A DNA stretch of 36,115 nt from Bacteroidales bacterium (lineage in GTDB: Bacteria > Bacteroidota > Bacteroidia > Bacteroidales > CAIWKO01). Every line of letters begins with the position of its first letter. The stretch's first letter is position 1. Shown here in pieces: positions 7,279 through 16,086 of the stretch. The notes beneath the pieces are model-generated. The model was not told where the DNA came from and did no database searches. It saw only the letters and a list, made by a program, of their open reading frames with translations. Made by a program: the position numbers and the translations under genes. The stretch spans positions 1 to 36,115 of the forward strand of contig JALOBU010000032.1 of the NCBI GenBank assembly GCA_023228145.1. Direction: 5' to 3'.

Positions 7279-7971
7279 ATGAATAAGGCAAATATACTGA
7301 TCGTTGAAGACGAACAAAGACTCGCTGAAATTTTAAAAAAACAACTGGAAGAAACAGGCTTCAGTGCGGATATCGCCTATGACGGCTACATCGGAAAACA
7401 GATGGCCCAAAACAATACGTATAACCTGATCATACTTGATATTAATCTTCCGCTTATCAACGGATATGACCTGTGCAAAGAAATCCGGAAAACGAACAAG
7501 AATGTACCAATAATTATGCTGACAGCACTGGGGACGCCAGAAAACAAATTAACAGGCTTTAACGCAGGGGCTGACGACTATATATTAAAACCTTTTGATT
7601 TCAGGGAGCTGCTGGCAAGGGTTAATGTTTTTCTCAGGCGATCAGAACCGATAAACAACAATGAGGAGATCTTAAGAATTTCGGATCTGGAAATGAACCT
7701 TAACAATAAGACTGTAACACGAGCAAAAATAAAAATTGACCTGACAACAAAAGAGTTTGCATTATTGGAAATTTTTCTGAAAAACAAAGAAAAATTACTT
7801 ACACGGGAACACATAATTGAAAAGATATGGGGCATCGATTTTGACCCCGGAACGAACATTATTGATGTTTATGTCAATTACCTGAGAAAAAAAATTGACA
7901 AAGGCCATGACATTAAGCTGATACATACAAAGTTCGGGTATGGATTTTACTGCAGTGAAAAAGAGTTGTAA
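7279..7971 (+). CDS. OmpR-family response regulator
   Basis: This 230-residue regulator has a receiver domain at residues 1-120, with acidic pocket Glu10/Asp11, phosphoacceptor Asp54, Thr82 and Lys104, and an OmpR-type winged helix at about 130-228 (LTTKEFALLEIFLKN, REHIIEKIWG, YVNYLRKKI, GYGFYC). The ATG at 7279 was chosen because the -7 element at 7253-7260 excludes the upstream TTG and because AGAGGTGAT, an unusually good Shine-Dalgarno sequence for this phylum, sits just ahead. The histidine kinase gene follows after 3 bp. The five-unit 11-bp repeat array directly upstream is a likely binding site of this protein. The signal sensed is unknown; the divergent ion transporter is one possible target. 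Confidence 0.95.
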   Translation: MNKANILIVEDEQRLAEILKKQLEETGFSADIAYDGYIGKQMAQNNTYNLIILDINLPLINGYDLCKEIRKTNKNVPIIMLTALGTPENKLTGFNAGADDYILKPFDFRELLARVNVFLRRSEPINNNEEILRISDLEMNLNNKTVTRAKIKIDLTTKEFALLEIFLKNKEKLLTREHIIEKIWGIDFDPGTNIIDVYVNYLRKKIDKGHDIKLIHTKFGYGFYCSEKEL

Positions 7972-7974
7972 ACG

Positions 7975-9357
7975 ATGAACATTAAAACCAGGTTATCATT
8001 TGAATTCACGGGCATCGTTGCAGTAATACTGTTGTTTTTTGCCGGGTTAGTTTATTATTTATCCTATACTACACAGCTTGCAAGGTACAGGGAAGACCTA
8101 CTGAACAGTGCGAAGAACACCACTATTTTGTTAATCGATGTGGTGGAGGTAGATTCATTATTATTGAAAAAAATTCAACGGGAAACCATTTTACTTGATG
8201 ATGAAGAAATTATCATTACTAATTCAGCATCTAAAGTAATCTACAGCAATAACGAGAAATACCTTACAGATAAAATCATCGAGCAATATTCCGCCAAGAA
8301 GGATATCAGTTATTTTTCTGTCGGTGAAAAAGATGGTGTCTTTTATAAACATCATTTTAGGAACCAATACTATAATGTGTTTGTTATGGCTACAGACCAT
8401 AACCGCATCAAAAATTTATCCGACCTGAAGAAGATACTTTTCTGGAGTGTACTATTCAGTATATGGTTATCAACGATGTTCTCATACCTGTTCTCGAAAA
8501 ATGCAATCAAACCAATATCGCGGATAATCAAAAATGTTAAGAATATCAATTCGGCCAAACTCAGCGACCGGCTTAAAGAAGGCCGGGGAAATGATGAAAT
8601 AGCGCAACTGTCAAGAACCTTTAATGAAATGCTGGCAAGCCTTGAAATTGCATTTAACAACCAGAAAGATTTTGTATCGAATGCCTCTCATGAATTACGG
8701 ACGCCTCTTTCCGTCATGATCCTCGAATCGGACTATTTATTAAGCAAGGAACAATCAGCAGAAGGGTATAAAAAACATATAAGCAGGTTGGTGAACGACC
8801 TCAAAAAGCTAAACACACAATTGAACAGTTTGCTGGAATTAGCCCAGATATCCCATGACAAGAAAATTCAGCTCAAGAGTATCAGAATTGATGAGATTGT
8901 CTACGATGCCATACAACAGATAAAAATAAAATATCCGGCAAGAAAAATAATATCAAAGATCCAATATCCCGAAAATGAAAACGAATTGCTTATTAATGGC
9001 AATGCCGGATTGCTTAATATCGTCTTTAAGAACCTTATCGATAATGCCTGTAAATTTTCGGATGATGATGTGAATATTGAATTTCTGATGGCAGAAGATC
9101 ACATAAAGATCATCATATCTGATAAAGGAATCGGGATACCGCCAATTGATCTGGAACGCATTTACAGCCCTTTCGGAAGGGCTTCCAATGTTAAGTTTAA
9201 GAGCGGATTTGGCATTGGACTCTCCATAGTGGCTAAAATATTAGAAATCCATGAAGTGTCGCTTATCATCGACAGCAAGGAAAATGTTGGCACAAAATTT
9301 TCCATGCACTTCAAAAAAAATAAAGGACAACGCCTGGAATTTATTGATGACGCCTGA
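7975..9357 (+). CDS. Sensor histidine kinase
   Basis: The 460-residue inner-membrane kinase has transmembrane segments at about 13-31 and 153-173 bracketing a periplasmic sensor region of about 120 residues. A HAMP-like linker (KPISRIIKNVKNI) follows, then HisKA with SHELRTPLS (phosphoacceptor His239) and an HATPase domain with N box NLIDNACKF, G1 DKGIGIP and G2 GFGIGLSIV. It is cotranscribed with the response regulator 3 bp upstream and presumably phosphorylates its Asp54. The sensor domain shows no motif that reveals the ligand. The 286 bp to the next gene contain no evident terminator. Confidence 0.95.
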   Translation: MNIKTRLSFEFTGIVAVILLFFAGLVYYLSYTTQLARYREDLLNSAKNTTILLIDVVEVDSLLLKKIQRETILLDDEEIIITNSASKVIYSNNEKYLTDKIIEQYSAKKDISYFSVGEKDGVFYKHHFRNQYYNVFVMATDHNRIKNLSDLKKILFWSVLFSIWLSTMFSYLFSKNAIKPISRIIKNVKNINSAKLSDRLKEGRGNDEIAQLSRTFNEMLASLEIAFNNQKDFVSNASHELRTPLSVMILESDYLLSKEQSAEGYKKHISRLVNDLKKLNTQLNSLLELAQISHDKKIQLKSIRIDEIVYDAIQQIKIKYPARKIISKIQYPENENELLINGNAGLLNIVFKNLIDNACKFSDDDVNIEFLMAEDHIKIIISDKGIGIPPIDLERIYSPFGRASNVKFKSGFGIGLSIVAKILEIHEVSLIIDSKENVGTKFSMHFKKNKGQRLEFIDDA

Positions 9358-9614
9358 GAACATAATCTCTACTGTAAAAGTGGCCGAAGCTATACTTGCA
9401 CAGGGATTAGTATAATAATTTAATTTTTTAGGGATACATCTGCCAAGGCGTACCATGCCATTGGATGCGAAAGCAGAAAGCTATTTTATTTATAAATTTA
9501 CTTATCATTTCATTATCGCAATAATAGTTTCTACCTAAAACTTGTAATAATCAACCAAAAACTTATTTAAAAGCGCACTTAGCTGTTTTATGTAACAATT
9601 TAAAGATTATTTCA

Positions 9615-9622
9615 TACCTTTG
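9615..9622 (+). promoter_or_regulatory. -7 promoter element of the GWxTD gene
   Basis: TACCTTTG fits TAnnTTTG and ends 21 nt before the ATG at 9644. It includes the TTG at 9620 that would otherwise extend the frame by eight residues, which supports starting at the ATG. Confidence 0.5.
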
Positions 9623-9643
9623 TATATATATAAAATTAATCTG

Positions 9644-11113
9644 ATGAAAAAATTTATAATTATTTTAGGAATTATATCTTTATTTCTTTTCAGCAATACT
9701 GCTGAAGCAAAACGCCTGCAGGCATATATGTCATATTCTACTTTCTACTCCCCTGCCGATGGGCCTTATATCGAAACATATATGATAGTACTTGGGAACA
9801 GCATCAAGTACAAACTCAACGAGCATAATAAATATCAGGGCACTATTGAAGTTACTCTCATTTTCAGGCAGGATTCCGTGATTAAAAATTTTAAAAAAAT
9901 AAATCTGCTGAGCCCTGAAGTAGAAGATACCAGTATTATAAATTTTAACTTCATTGACCAGCAAAGATTCCTGCTCCCTGCCGGCACGTATGACGTTGAA
10001 ATTACCATCGCCGACATTAATGACAATGCCATTCCATATAAAGCCAATGAAACCATTGAAATAGAATTCAACCCGGACAAAATAAGCATTTCCGGTATTG
10101 AGCTGGTGGAATCATTTAAAAAAAGTGAAGCGGAAAACATCCTCACAAAAAATGGTTATGATATCATGCCATACATCATTTATTATTACCCCGAAAAAAT
10201 TGAAAAACTTACTTATTATGCAGAGGTTTATAATACGGATAAAATACTAGGAGATAATGAAAAATTACTTCTGAGCACTTACATAGAAGTTAATGAAAAC
10301 AACCAGCTTTACGGTGATTTTATCAAAGTAAAAAGAGAAACAGCAAAAAATGTTATTGTTGTTATGAGTGAATTTGATATCAGCCAGCTTCCTACAGGCA
10401 ATTTCAACTTGGTGATAGAGGTTCGGGACAAGGACAATCAGCAAAAAGCGATACGAAAACTATATTTTGAACGCGACAACACCAAGGTGGCTTTTGAAAT
10501 AAAAAATGTTGAAAAGGTAGTAACCGAGCATACTTTTGTGCAGATGTACACCAACAAGGATACACTGGCCTCATATATTCAATGCCTTTATCCCATATCT
10601 TCTGAAAATGAACAGCAATATGCACGCAATTTGATGTCACAAAAAGATATTAACCTCATGCAAAAATATTTCCTTACATTTTGGGAAGCCCGCGACCCCA
10701 AAAACCCGGGAGAAGCATGGGCAAAGTACTATCTTGAAGTTCAGAAGGTAAATAATGAATACAGCACAAAAATCAAAAAAGGCTACGAAACTGACCGAGG
10801 ACGAGTTTACCTTGCATACGGCCAACCCAACACCATTTCAAAAAATTATTTTGAGCCCAGCGCTTACCCTTATGAAATCTGGCATTACTATGCTCTGAAA
10901 AATCAAAAAAACAAAAAATTTGTTTTTTATAATCCCGACCTTGTTACCAATGATTTTACCCTGATACATTCAGATGCCATTGGAGAAATAAATGATTACA
11001 AATGGCAACAAAAAATATACGGAAGAAATAATGTTACTAACGATATTGATAATGATGGAGTAAGAAACCACTGGGGAAGAAAAAGTGATGAATACTTCAA
11101 GAATCCCTATTAA
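9644..11113 (+). CDS. GWxTD domain-containing secreted protein
   Basis: The 489-residue protein has a signal peptide (residues 1-22, cleavage after AEA). Residues about 25-330 look like beta-rich modules, and the C-terminal part holds a GWxTD-type domain around GYETDRGRVYLAYGQP (from residue 380). Tyr replaces the Trp that names the motif. The domain is largely restricted to Bacteroidota and relatives and has no established biochemical role. The protein is probably in the periplasm or outer membrane. It stands alone between the two-component system and a glycosyltransferase that has its own promoter motif. Start chosen at the ATG that begins the signal peptide; the upstream TTG lies in the -7 element. 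Confidence 0.88.
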   Translation: MKKFIIILGIISLFLFSNTAEAKRLQAYMSYSTFYSPADGPYIETYMIVLGNSIKYKLNEHNKYQGTIEVTLIFRQDSVIKNFKKINLLSPEVEDTSIINFNFIDQQRFLLPAGTYDVEITIADINDNAIPYKANETIEIEFNPDKISISGIELVESFKKSEAENILTKNGYDIMPYIIYYYPEKIEKLTYYAEVYNTDKILGDNEKLLLSTYIEVNENNQLYGDFIKVKRETAKNVIVVMSEFDISQLPTGNFNLVIEVRDKDNQQKAIRKLYFERDNTKVAFEIKNVEKVVTEHTFVQMYTNKDTLASYIQCLYPISSENEQQYARNLMSQKDINLMQKYFLTFWEARDPKNPGEAWAKYYLEVQKVNNEYSTKIKKGYETDRGRVYLAYGQPNTISKNYFEPSAYPYEIWHYYALKNQKNKKFVFYNPDLVTNDFTLIHSDAIGEINDYKWQQKIYGRNNVTNDIDNDGVRNHWGRKSDEYFKNPY

Positions 11114-11191
11114 AATTTCATCAACATATAATCAACCTTAGCAATATTCCTGTCATAAACAGAAATTTTATACAGGTTTCTTAAATAATGA

Positions 11192-11199
11192 TATATTTG
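11192..11199 (+). promoter_or_regulatory. -7 promoter element of the GT2 gene, close to start codon
   Basis: TATATTTG ends only 5 nt before the TTG start at 11205, so the transcript should be leaderless or nearly so. No -33 TTG at the right spacing was found. Confidence 0.5.
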
Positions 11200-11204
11200 T
11201 TCTC

Positions 11205-12221
11205 TTGAAAGTTGCCGTTGTCATATTAAACTGGAATGGTAGAAGTTTTCTGGAAAAATTTTTACCCTTTGTAATTAAATACAGCAGTGACATTGCGGAA
11301 ATTATTGTTGCCGACAATGCCTCTTCAGATGATTCTGTGAATTTTTTAAAAAATAATTTTCCTGAAAATAGGCTTATCATCAATGAATCTAACGGGGGTT
11401 TTGCCAAAGGGTATAATGATGCGCTGAAACAAATAGAAGCCGAATATTATATTCTTTTAAATTCAGATATTGAAGTTACACCAGGATGGATAGAACCTGT
11501 CATCAGGCTCATGGATTCAGATAAAAATATTGCCGCCTGTCAACCAAAGCTGTTATCGTATTATGAAAGAAATAAGTTTGAATATGCCGGTGCTGCCGGT
11601 GGCTTTATTGATAAATACGGCTATCCATTCTGTCGCGGACGTATGTTCCTTTCTTTAGAAGAAGATCTCGGGCAATATGACAATAACTGTGAAATTTTTT
11701 GGGCAACAGGAGCATGTCTTTTCGTGCGGGCAGAGCTCTTCCATAAATTCGGCGGATTGGATGAAGATTTTTTTGCGCATATGGAAGAAATAGATTTTTG
11801 CTGGAGACTCAAAAACCACGGTTATAAAATTATGTATTGCCATGAATCCAAAATATACCATATAGGAGGCGGCACATTGCCAAAAAGCTCGGCACGCAAA
11901 ACCTATCTGAATTTCAGAAATAATTTCACATTGTTATATAAAAACCTTCCCAAAAACAGAGTATTTCCTGTATTTTCAATCCGGCTGGTATTGGATAGCA
12001 TTGCAGCTTTTAAGTTTCTACTCGACGGCGGCCTGAGAGATTTCCTTGCCGTCACAAGGGCTCACCTGTCATTTTACCGCAGATTTGGCAGAATACGGCA
12101 AAAACGTAAAATGCAGGTTCAGCAAACAGTGGAACAGATTTATAAAGCAAGCATCGTTAAAGAATATCACATTTCGGGAAAAAAGAAATTCAGTGAACTT
12201 AATTCTTCAAAATTTCTATAA
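11205..12221 (+). CDS. Glycosyltransferase family 2 (rhamnosyltransferase-like)
   Basis: The 338-residue GT-A enzyme starts VAVVILNWNGRSFLEKFLP, then has IIVADNASSDDSV, ESNGGFAKGYNDAL and LLNSDIEV (the DXD-like metal-binding site). WATGACLFVRAELF and FFAHMEEIDFCWRLKNHG mark the acceptor region of the WcaE/rhamnosyltransferase branch. It is expected to add a sugar to a lipid-linked or surface glycan on the cytoplasmic side of the membrane. The start is TTG at 11205, since the family core begins two residues later and there is no ATG nearby. The -7 motif 5 nt upstream implies leaderless translation. Confidence 0.9.
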   Translation: MKVAVVILNWNGRSFLEKFLPFVIKYSSDIAEIIVADNASSDDSVNFLKNNFPENRLIINESNGGFAKGYNDALKQIEAEYYILLNSDIEVTPGWIEPVIRLMDSDKNIAACQPKLLSYYERNKFEYAGAAGGFIDKYGYPFCRGRMFLSLEEDLGQYDNNCEIFWATGACLFVRAELFHKFGGLDEDFFAHMEEIDFCWRLKNHGYKIMYCHESKIYHIGGGTLPKSSARKTYLNFRNNFTLLYKNLPKNRVFPVFSIRLVLDSIAAFKFLLDGGLRDFLAVTRAHLSFYRRFGRIRQKRKMQVQQTVEQIYKASIVKEYHISGKKKFSELNSSKFL

Positions 12222-12338
12222 CAGCAGACTTCCCGTTTACATATAATTTACTTTAAATATAGCCCTAAAGATATTTTCTTATTCCTTTTGAATTAGCCAT
12301 ACTTCATAAAATTAAGAAGAGAAACACATTCAAAATTG

Positions 12339-12346
12339 TATTTTTG
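12339..12346 (+). promoter_or_regulatory. -7 promoter element of the MPG-RlmI-PrmC operon
   Basis: TATTTTTG fits TAnnTTTG and ends 14 nt before the TTG start at 12361. It is the only such motif in the 139-bp gap and would serve the three tightly spaced genes downstream. Confidence 0.5.
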
Positions 12347-12360
12347 CAAATAAAAAAACT

Positions 12361-12948
12361 TTGGTCATTCTTGATTATAAATTTTACCAGCGTGATGATG
12401 TAGTTCGGATTGCAAAAGAACTGCTTGGAAAAACTTTGTGCACAAAAATTGATGAAAAGTTGTGTGGTGGTATCATTACAGAAACCGAAGCCTATGCCGG
12501 TATTCATGACAAGGCCTCACACGCTTATGGCGGAAGGCGTTCGGAACGCACTGAAATCATGTATCAAAAAGGAGGCACAGCCTATGTTTACCTGTGCTAT
12601 GGGGTACATTCACTTTTTAATGTTGTAACCAACAAAAAAGATATTCCCGATGCCGTGCTGATTCGCGGTATCGCCCCGGTTACAGGTACCGAATTTATGC
12701 TGCAGAGAACCGGCAAAAAAACTCTTGATAAAAATTTTAGTATCGGGCCGGGTAAGGTTTCTAAAGCACTTGGAATACATTATTCTCATACAGGTATTGA
12801 CCTGTGCGGAGATACAATTTGGCTTGAAGATACAGGGATAATAGTTCATGAAGATGAAATAAAAACGGGTACACGCATTGGAGTAAACTATGCCGGAGAG
12901 GATGCACTCCTGCCCTACCGCTTCATTTTTATCAATTATCAAAAATAA
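12361..12948 (+). CDS. 3-methyladenine DNA glycosylase (AAG/MPG family)
   Basis: This 195-residue base-excision repair enzyme removes alkylated purines from DNA. The family signature is clear: FYQRDDVVRIAKELLGKTL at the start, then ITETEAYAGIHDKASHAYGG (Glu-containing catalytic segment), YVYLCYGVHSLFNVV and IGPGKVSKALGI. Length is typical. No ATG lies in the first part, so a TTG start at 12361 is most likely (a second TTG four codons on is also possible). The rRNA methyltransferase begins 2 bp after the stop, so the gene appears to lead a three-gene operon. Confidence 0.93.
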   Translation: MVILDYKFYQRDDVVRIAKELLGKTLCTKIDEKLCGGIITETEAYAGIHDKASHAYGGRRSERTEIMYQKGGTAYVYLCYGVHSLFNVVTNKKDIPDAVLIRGIAPVTGTEFMLQRTGKKTLDKNFSIGPGKVSKALGIHYSHTGIDLCGDTIWLEDTGIIVHEDEIKTGTRIGVNYAGEDALLPYRFIFINYQK

Positions 12949-12950
12949 AT

Positions 12951-14138
12951 ATGGCAACATTTCACAGAATAACTTTGAAGCATGGCAAAGAAGAAGCATT
13001 GCTACGTTACCACCCATGGGTATTTTCGGGTGCTATTCACAGAATAGAAGGAGAACCTTCAGAAGGAGACATCGTTGAAGTGTATTCATCTCACAACGAA
13101 TTTTTAGGGACAGGGCATTACAATCAGGGTTCTATAAACGTCAGAATATTTTCTTTTGAACAAACAAAATGCGATCGGGCATTTTGGAAAAAGAAACTTG
13201 AAAATGCTTTAAATTACCGCAAACTCCTTGGACTATTTGAAAGTAAAGATACAAATGCTTACAGGCTTGTGTTTGGTGAGGGTGACGGACTGCCGGGACT
13301 CATAATAGATTTTTATAACGGAACGGCTGTTATACAGTGTCACACTTACGGTATGTACCTTTTGCATCAGCAATTTGCTGAAATTATAAGTGAATTATAT
13401 AATGAAAAAATACACTCCATATATCTTAAATGCGAAGAAACTCTGCCTAAAAAATTCAATGGCCAAATACATAACGCTTACCTGCTTAAAAAAGAAAAAG
13501 AAAATACAATAACAGAAAACGATTGTCAATATTTTGTGGATTGGGAAAACGGGCAGAAAACCGGATTTTTTTTAGACCAAAGGGAAAACCGCAGAACACT
13601 AATGCCTTTCTGTAAAAACAAAACAGTTTTAAACACATTTTGTTATACGGGTAGTTTTTCAGTTTGTGCCCTTAAGGCGGGGGCTTCGCTTGTTCATTCT
13701 GTTGATTCTTCAGCCAGAGCCATTGAATTAACCGAAAAGAACATTGATTTAAACGGCTTTTCCAGCCAAGGCCACCTTTCATTCAGGTCTGATGTGATAG
13801 AATATTTAAAAAATGATGACAATACCTATGATATTATCATTCTGGATCCACCTGCATTTGCTAAGCATCTCAAGACAAAACACAGTGCTGTTCAGGGTTA
13901 TAAAAGACTGAATGAGGCAGCCATGCAAAAAATCCGGAAAGGCGGATTTCTTTTTACTTTTTCATGCTCACAGGTAGTTGATGCTGTTTTGTTCCGTTCA
14001 ACAGTGATTGCTGCTGCCATACAAAGCAAACGGGAAATAAGGATAGCCGGGACTTTAACACAGCCTCCCGATCACCCGGTCAGTGCTTTTCATCCGGAGG
14101 GTGAATATCTAAAAGGCTTGATATTACAGATTGAATAG
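12951..14138 (+). CDS. rlmI: Class I SAM-dependent rRNA methyltransferase (RlmI-like)
   Basis: The 395-residue protein has an N-terminal PUA domain (residues about 5-80, with HPWVFSGAIHRI), a middle EEHD-like segment, and a C-terminal Rossmann methyltransferase domain with VLNTFCYTGSFSV (SAM site) and the catalytic DPPAF at 299-303. RlmI methylates a cytosine (position 1962 in E. coli) of 23S rRNA; the same target here is an inference. It follows the glycosylase by 2 bp. Its last codons overlap a possible TTG start of prmC, and the prmC ATG lies 8 nt beyond the stop. Confidence 0.9.
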   Translation: MATFHRITLKHGKEEALLRYHPWVFSGAIHRIEGEPSEGDIVEVYSSHNEFLGTGHYNQGSINVRIFSFEQTKCDRAFWKKKLENALNYRKLLGLFESKDTNAYRLVFGEGDGLPGLIIDFYNGTAVIQCHTYGMYLLHQQFAEIISELYNEKIHSIYLKCEETLPKKFNGQIHNAYLLKKEKENTITENDCQYFVDWENGQKTGFFLDQRENRRTLMPFCKNKTVLNTFCYTGSFSVCALKAGASLVHSVDSSARAIELTEKNIDLNGFSSQGHLSFRSDVIEYLKNDDNTYDIIILDPPAFAKHLKTKHSAVQGYKRLNEAAMQKIRKGGFLFTFSCSQVVDAVLFRSTVIAAAIQSKREIRIAGTLTQPPDHPVSAFHPEGEYLKGLILQIE

Positions 14139-14145
14139 AACATCC

Positions 14146-15009
14146 ATGAAAGTAGCTTCAAATAAAACTGCTGATATAATACGGTATGTCAGAAAATGCC
14201 TCAAGGATGTGTATCCTGAAGAGGAAATCGCTTCTTTTATTTTTATTTTATTTGAATCCTATTGCAAACTAAATAAAACAGGCTTACTGTCAGGGAAACG
14301 GGAATATATCAATGAGTCTGAATTGCTTTTAATTTATAATGCCGTGAAAGAGCTTGAGCATCATAAACCCATACAATACATTACCGGAACAACATGGTTT
14401 TATGGCCTGGAGTTCATTGTGGAACCTGCAGTACTTATCCCCCGCCCTGAAACAGAAGAACTTGTGGAGATAATTATAAAGGAAAATAAAAATAATGGAA
14501 GTCAAAAAATTCTTGATATAGGCACCGGTAGTGGCTGCATTGCTGTTTCATTAAAGAAATATTTACCTTTTGCAGAAATTTCAGCCATGGAGGTTGCTCA
14601 AGAGGCTCTCGAAATTGCCCGTGGAAACTCAGAGAAAAACAATTCAGATATTCATTTTATTCATGCTGATATTCTCAACGAAAAGCAATGGGGAAAAAAG
14701 AAATATGATATCATAGTCAGCAATCCGCCCTATGTAAAGGAATCCGAAAAAAAAATGATGTCAAAAAATATCCTGGATTATGAGCCTGCCCAAGCGCTTT
14801 TTGTAAGTGACACAAACCCCCTGATTTTTTACAATGCAATTTTTAGCTTTTCCTCTCGCCAGAAAAACAAAACAAAAATTTATCTGGAAATTAATGAAAG
14901 TATGGCTGAAGAATTAATTGCACTGGCTAATACATACAATATCAGCGAAATCAATATTGTAAAAGATATTCATGGAAAAAACAGGTTTTTCATTTGCGAA
15001 TTAAGTTAA
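14146..15009 (+). CDS. prmC: Peptide chain release factor N5-glutamine methyltransferase PrmC
   Basis: This 287-residue HemK-family enzyme methylates the GGQ glutamine of release factors RF1 and RF2. It shows the N-terminal helical substrate-binding domain with PIQYITGTTWFYGLEF, the LIPRPETEELVE segment, SAM motif ILDIGTGSGCIAVSL, and catalytic NPPY at 193-196. The ATG at 14146 is preferred to a TTG at 14131 that would sit inside the upstream gene. It is the last gene of the glycosylase-rRNA methyltransferase-PrmC operon. Its final nine bases are shared with the end of the convergent permease gene. Confidence 0.95.
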   Translation: MKVASNKTADIIRYVRKCLKDVYPEEEIASFIFILFESYCKLNKTGLLSGKREYINESELLLIYNAVKELEHHKPIQYITGTTWFYGLEFIVEPAVLIPRPETEELVEIIIKENKNNGSQKILDIGTGSGCIAVSLKKYLPFAEISAMEVAQEALEIARGNSEKNNSDIHFIHADILNEKQWGKKKYDIIVSNPPYVKESEKKMMSKNILDYEPAQALFVSDTNPLIFYNAIFSFSSRQKNKTKIYLEINESMAEELIALANTYNISEINIVKDIHGKNRFFICELS

Positions 15010-16083
15010 CCTTACTCTTGGGTCAAGCAGCCCATATACAATATCTGTCAGGATATTTATTACTACCAGAATAACTGAAATAAACAATATAGCTCCCATC
15101 ACTACAGGGAAATCATATTTGCCGAGGCCGTCCACCATCACCATGCCCATGCCTTTCCAGTCGAACACATATTCTACAAAAACGGCGCCGGCCATTAAAG
15201 ACGCGAACCATCCGGAAATGGCTGTTACAACCGGGTTCATAACATTTTTCAGAGCGTGCCTTGTAATAACTTTGAAGAAAGAAAGCCCCTTGGCTTTTGC
15301 TGTACGTATATAATCCTGCGATAGTACTTCAAGCATGGAGCTTCTAGTAAGTTCCACAATAATTGCCAGTGGTCTGATTCCGAGAGTCAAAGCAGGCAAA
15401 ATAATATTTTTCAGGTTCAGGTGTACCCCTTCTCCAAAATCGTCGATGCTATATAGGCTGCCTATCATATTTAGTCCTGTATATTCTCCCAGTATATATG
15501 CAAAGACCCAGGCTATTAGTATAGCTGCAAAAAATGATGGCACCGACATACCGATAACTGATAAAAACATGGCAATCTGGTCGAACCAACTATCCTTTTT
15601 AACAGCACAGATTATTCCAGTAAAAATTCCTAAAACAGCAGCAAATAAAATAGACACCACAGCCAGCAAGGCAGTGAGTGGGAAGGCTTCTAAAAGGATG
15701 TCAGTAACCTTTGCTTTGCTTTGATACGAACGGCGCAAATAGGGAGATTTAATCACAAGTGCTTTTGTCTCTGAAATATTGAACAACCTGGTCAAAGGTT
15801 TATATTTTGCTTCATCAAGAAAAAAATAACTGTTGTTATCGGAAAAATTATGTACTGATATGGGAGACAAATCGTTCAGATAGTTAATATATTGCAGATA
15901 AAGCGGTTTATCGCGGCCAAGGTCTTTGTTGATAGCTTCTACTGAAGCACTGTCGGCACGCTGCCCTAACATCATACGTGCCGGATCGGCAGGAAGTACG
16001 TTGAACAATAAAAACACTATGGTAATTACACCGAATAAAACAAGAAAACCATAAAACAAACGTTTAGCAAGAAAGTGCAACAT
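15001..16083 (-). CDS. ABC transporter permease, DppB/OppB-like
   Basis: The 360-residue inner-membrane permease of the peptide/nickel ABC family starts LAKRLFYGFLVLFGVITIVFLL, continues with VLPADPARMMLGQRAD, and has the cytoplasmic coupling (EAA) region around HALKNVMNPVVTAISGWFASL. About six membrane segments are visible. A non-membrane insert of roughly 60 residues after residue 65 makes it slightly longer than DppB, as is usual in this phylum. No partner permease, ATPase or binding protein gene adjoins it. It lies 3 bp downstream of the BT_3928-like gene, so it is the last gene of a minus-strand operon, and it overlaps the end of prmC by 9 bp. Confidence 0.87.
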   Translation of the reverse strand: MLHFLAKRLFYGFLVLFGVITIVFLLFNVLPADPARMMLGQRADSASVEAINKDLGRDKPLYLQYINYLNDLSPISVHNFSDNNSYFFLDEAKYKPLTRLFNISETKALVIKSPYLRRSYQSKAKVTDILLEAFPLTALLAVVSILFAAVLGIFTGIICAVKKDSWFDQIAMFLSVIGMSVPSFFAAILIAWVFAYILGEYTGLNMIGSLYSIDDFGEGVHLNLKNIILPALTLGIRPLAIIVELTRSSMLEVLSQDYIRTAKAKGLSFFKVITRHALKNVMNPVVTAISGWFASLMAGAVFVEYVFDWKGMGMVMVDGLGKYDFPVVMGAILFISVILVVINILTDIVYGLLDPRVRLT

Positions 16084-16086
16084 GTT

